64,000 nt of DNA from Bacillus thuringiensis (GTDB taxonomy: Bacteria; Bacillota; Bacilli; Bacillales; Bacillaceae_G): positions 364,501 to 428,500 of the forward strand of contig NZ_CP012099.1 of the NCBI RefSeq assembly GCF_001182785.1, given 5' to 3'. A model generated the notes under the pieces. The model did no database searches. It saw nothing but the letters and a program-made list of their open reading frames with translations, and was not told the origin of the DNA. Shown piece after piece: positions 62,585-64,000 of this stretch; position 1 is the first letter of the stretch, and each line of letters starts with the position of its first letter. Made by a program: the position numbers and the translations under genes.

Positions 62585-63579
62585 AAAAAGGTTTAAAAGT
62601 TATGTTAGCTGCCTTATTAGCAGTAGGTGTGGCTGGATGTAATCCGGCGAAGAAAGAAGAAAGCGCAAGTAAAGATCAAAAAGTAAAAGTAGTATTAGAT
62701 TGGTTTCCAAATACGAATCATACTGGCTTATATGTAGCGCAAGCGAAAGATTATTACAAAAAGCAAGGATTAGATGTAGAAATTATTCAACCAGGTGACA
62801 ATGTAACAGCAGAGCAAATGATAGCATCAGGAAAAGCTGACTTCGCAATAAGCGCACAAGAAAATGTAACGTTAGCTCGTGTGGAAGGGATCCCTGTTGT
62901 GTCTGTAGGCGCGATTATTCAGCATAACACTTCAGCTTTTGCATCGCTTAAGAAAGATAATATGACGTCACCGAAAGCTTTTGAAGGTAAACGTTATGGC
63001 GGCTGGGGAGGACCAGCGGAAGAAGCGACATTAAAGACGATTATGGATAAGCATCAAGCTGATTTTAATAAAGTTGAAAAAATTATCTTAGGACAAACAG
63101 ATTTCTTTAAATCAATCGGCCGTGATGCAGATTTCGAATGGATTTATTACGGTTGGGATGGTATTGAAGCGAAGCGTCAAGGAAAAGAGTTAAATACGAT
63201 TATGGTGAAGGACTTAGATCCAGCGCTTGATTTCTATAGTCCTGTTATTATTACGAGTGAAAAACATACGAAGCAAGATAAAGACTTTGTGAAAAAGTTT
63301 ATGAGTGCAACGACAGAAGGTTATAATTTTGCAATTAAGGAACCGAAAGAAGCTGCTGATCTTCTAATTAAAGCTGTTCCAGATGTAAATAAAGATTTAG
63401 TTCAAGAAAGCCAGAAATGGTTAAGTACGAAGTATCAAGATGATGCTAAAGCATGGGGAGTACAGAAGGAAGAAATTTGGACGAATTACATGAATTTCTT
63501 ATATGATAACAAAGTTATTAAAAAGAAAATCGATGTAAAAGATGCTTTTACAAATGAATTCCTTCCAAGTGAAAAATGA
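62581..63579 (+). CDS. thiY: Thiamine-precursor-binding lipoprotein (ThiY-like, NMT1 family)
   Basis: 332 residues, start ATG overlapping the permease stop by 4 bases. Lipoprotein signal MKKGLKVMLAALLAVGVAGCN with lipobox VAGC. The NMT1/THI5 fold is shown by VVLDWFPNTNHTGLYVAQAKDYYKKQGLDVEI near 37-68 (in parts: LDWFPNTNHTGLYVAQ), PGDNVTAEQMIASGKADFAISAQE near 72, and GGWGGPAEEATL near 141. The DWFPNTNH motif is diagnostic of pyrimidine-precursor binders. It delivers N-formyl-4-amino-5-aminomethyl-2-methylpyrimidine or HMP to ThiX. Confidence 0.92.
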   Translation: MKKGLKVMLAALLAVGVAGCNPAKKEESASKDQKVKVVLDWFPNTNHTGLYVAQAKDYYKKQGLDVEIIQPGDNVTAEQMIASGKADFAISAQENVTLARVEGIPVVSVGAIIQHNTSAFASLKKDNMTSPKAFEGKRYGGWGGPAEEATLKTIMDKHQADFNKVEKIILGQTDFFKSIGRDADFEWIYYGWDGIEAKRQGKELNTIMVKDLDPALDFYSPVIITSEKHTKQDKDFVKKFMSATTEGYNFAIKEPKEAADLLIKAVPDVNKDLVQESQKWLSTKYQDDAKAWGVQKEEIWTNYMNFLYDNKVIKKKIDVKDAFTNEFLPSEK

Positions 63580-64000
63580 GCGGATTACAAATAAAAAATA
63601 TAGTGAAATCTTTCGATGGAAAGAATGTATTAGAGAATATTAGTGCCTCTATACAAGAGGGAGAGTTTGTTTCTTTTGTAGGCCCGAGTGGTTGCGGGAA
63701 AAGCACATTATTAAATATGATTGCAAATGTTGAAAATCCAACAAGTGGGAACGTAACATATAACGATAAGCAAGTACAAGAGCAAGATGTTGTTAGTTAT
63801 ATGCCACAACAAGATTTATTACTACCGTGGAGATCGGCTTTGCAAAATATCGTTCTACCATTGGAAATCGAAGGGAAACCGAAAAAACAAAGACTAACAG
63901 AAGGAATGGAAGCATTAAAGCAGTTTGAGTTAGATGAATATGCAAATCATTATCCAGACGAATTGTCTGGTGGTATGCGCCAAAGAATTAGTTTTCTTCG
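63576..64000 (+). CDS. thiZ: Thiamine-precursor ABC ATP-binding protein (ThiZ-like), partial at window end
   Basis: ATG at 63576 overlaps the thiY stop by 4 bases, and the frame is open to the window end (141 codons). MSGLQIKNIVKSFDGKNVLENI opens the ABC fold; Walker A VGPSGCGKSTLLNMIA is near 35-50, the Q-loop MPQQDLLLPWRSALQNI near 75 is of the nitrate/sulfonate/taurine type, and the signature LSGGMRQRISFLR is the last thing visible. Walker B and the rest lie outside. It completes the TPP-controlled importer. Confidence 0.92.
   Translation, partial: MSGLQIKNIVKSFDGKNVLENISASIQEGEFVSFVGPSGCGKSTLLNMIANVENPTSGNVTYNDKQVQEQDVVSYMPQQDLLLPWRSALQNIVLPLEIEGKPKKQRLTEGMEALKQFELDEYANHYPDELSGGMRQRISFL

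Noticed and set aside
1..64000. tRNA, rRNA or CRISPR loci
   Set aside because: No cloverleaf-like GGTTCGAATCC blocks, rRNA segments or regularly spaced 25-40-base repeats were seen in any gap.

Overview
The window is a low-GC Firmicute chromosome segment with consensus sigma-A promoters, strong AGGAGG ribosome sites and many U-tailed hairpins. Gene content (CotB-like coat genes, a 5-deoxyribose/methylthioribose salvage trio, petrobactin-era Fur control, arcABDC with ArcR, c-di-GMP and TPP riboswitches, a bcr-like dispersed repeat) points to the Bacillus cereus group (cereus/anthracis/thuringiensis). I see no tRNA, rRNA, CRISPR or prophage. One insertion sequence is present. Species assignment is inference; no database was searched.

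Layout. 1-5.4 kb: end of an NhaC antiporter, an M20 amidohydrolase, a methyltransferase with a DUF4259-like partner, and ahpCF behind a PerR box. 5.8-8.9 kb: a kinase-isomerase-aldolase operon (MtnK/MtnA/class II aldolase) matching 5-deoxyribose salvage. 9-13.4 kb: a siderophore uptake operon and a divergent ferredoxin/flavodoxin-NADP reductase-like flavoprotein, each with its own Fur box. 13.5-19.9 kb: small hypothetical genes, three CotB-like coat genes (the first behind a sigma-K-type promoter), a homospermidine-synthase-like gene, an orphan sensor kinase and a PqqD-like small protein. 19.9-24.4 kb: a cyclase under a SAM riboswitch, a double P-loop ATPase, a YcgL-type nucleotidyltransferase and a complete IS3/IS150-group element that has split a terminator hairpin.

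24.4-33 kb: an MFS transporter, a FAD-Rieske oxidoreductase, a fatty acid desaturase, a polar amino acid ABC operon and a chemoreceptor with almost no external domain. 33.1-39.5 kb: an arginine deiminase locus (ArgR paralogue, arcA, arcB, arcD, arcC, arcR) with a Crp/Fnr-type box placed for class II activation of arcA. 39.7-46.4 kb: a membrane protein, a berberine-bridge-type oxidase, and an alpha-glucosidase/PTS/phosphatase group under LacI/CcpA-type operators.

46.7-64 kb: a YhgE/Pip membrane protein, topoisomerase III, a bcr-like repeat, thiM-thiE behind a TPP riboswitch, a Dcu transporter, a chemoreceptor behind a c-di-GMP-I riboswitch, a stand-alone NRPS with A-PCP-reductase layout, and a second TPP riboswitch ahead of a thiamine-precursor importer (binding protein, ThiX, ThiY, ThiZ) that runs off the end. 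The overall theme is nutrient salvage and environmental response under many RNA switches. The least explained items are the SAM-controlled cyclase, the orphan NRPS-reductase and the PqqD-like protein.
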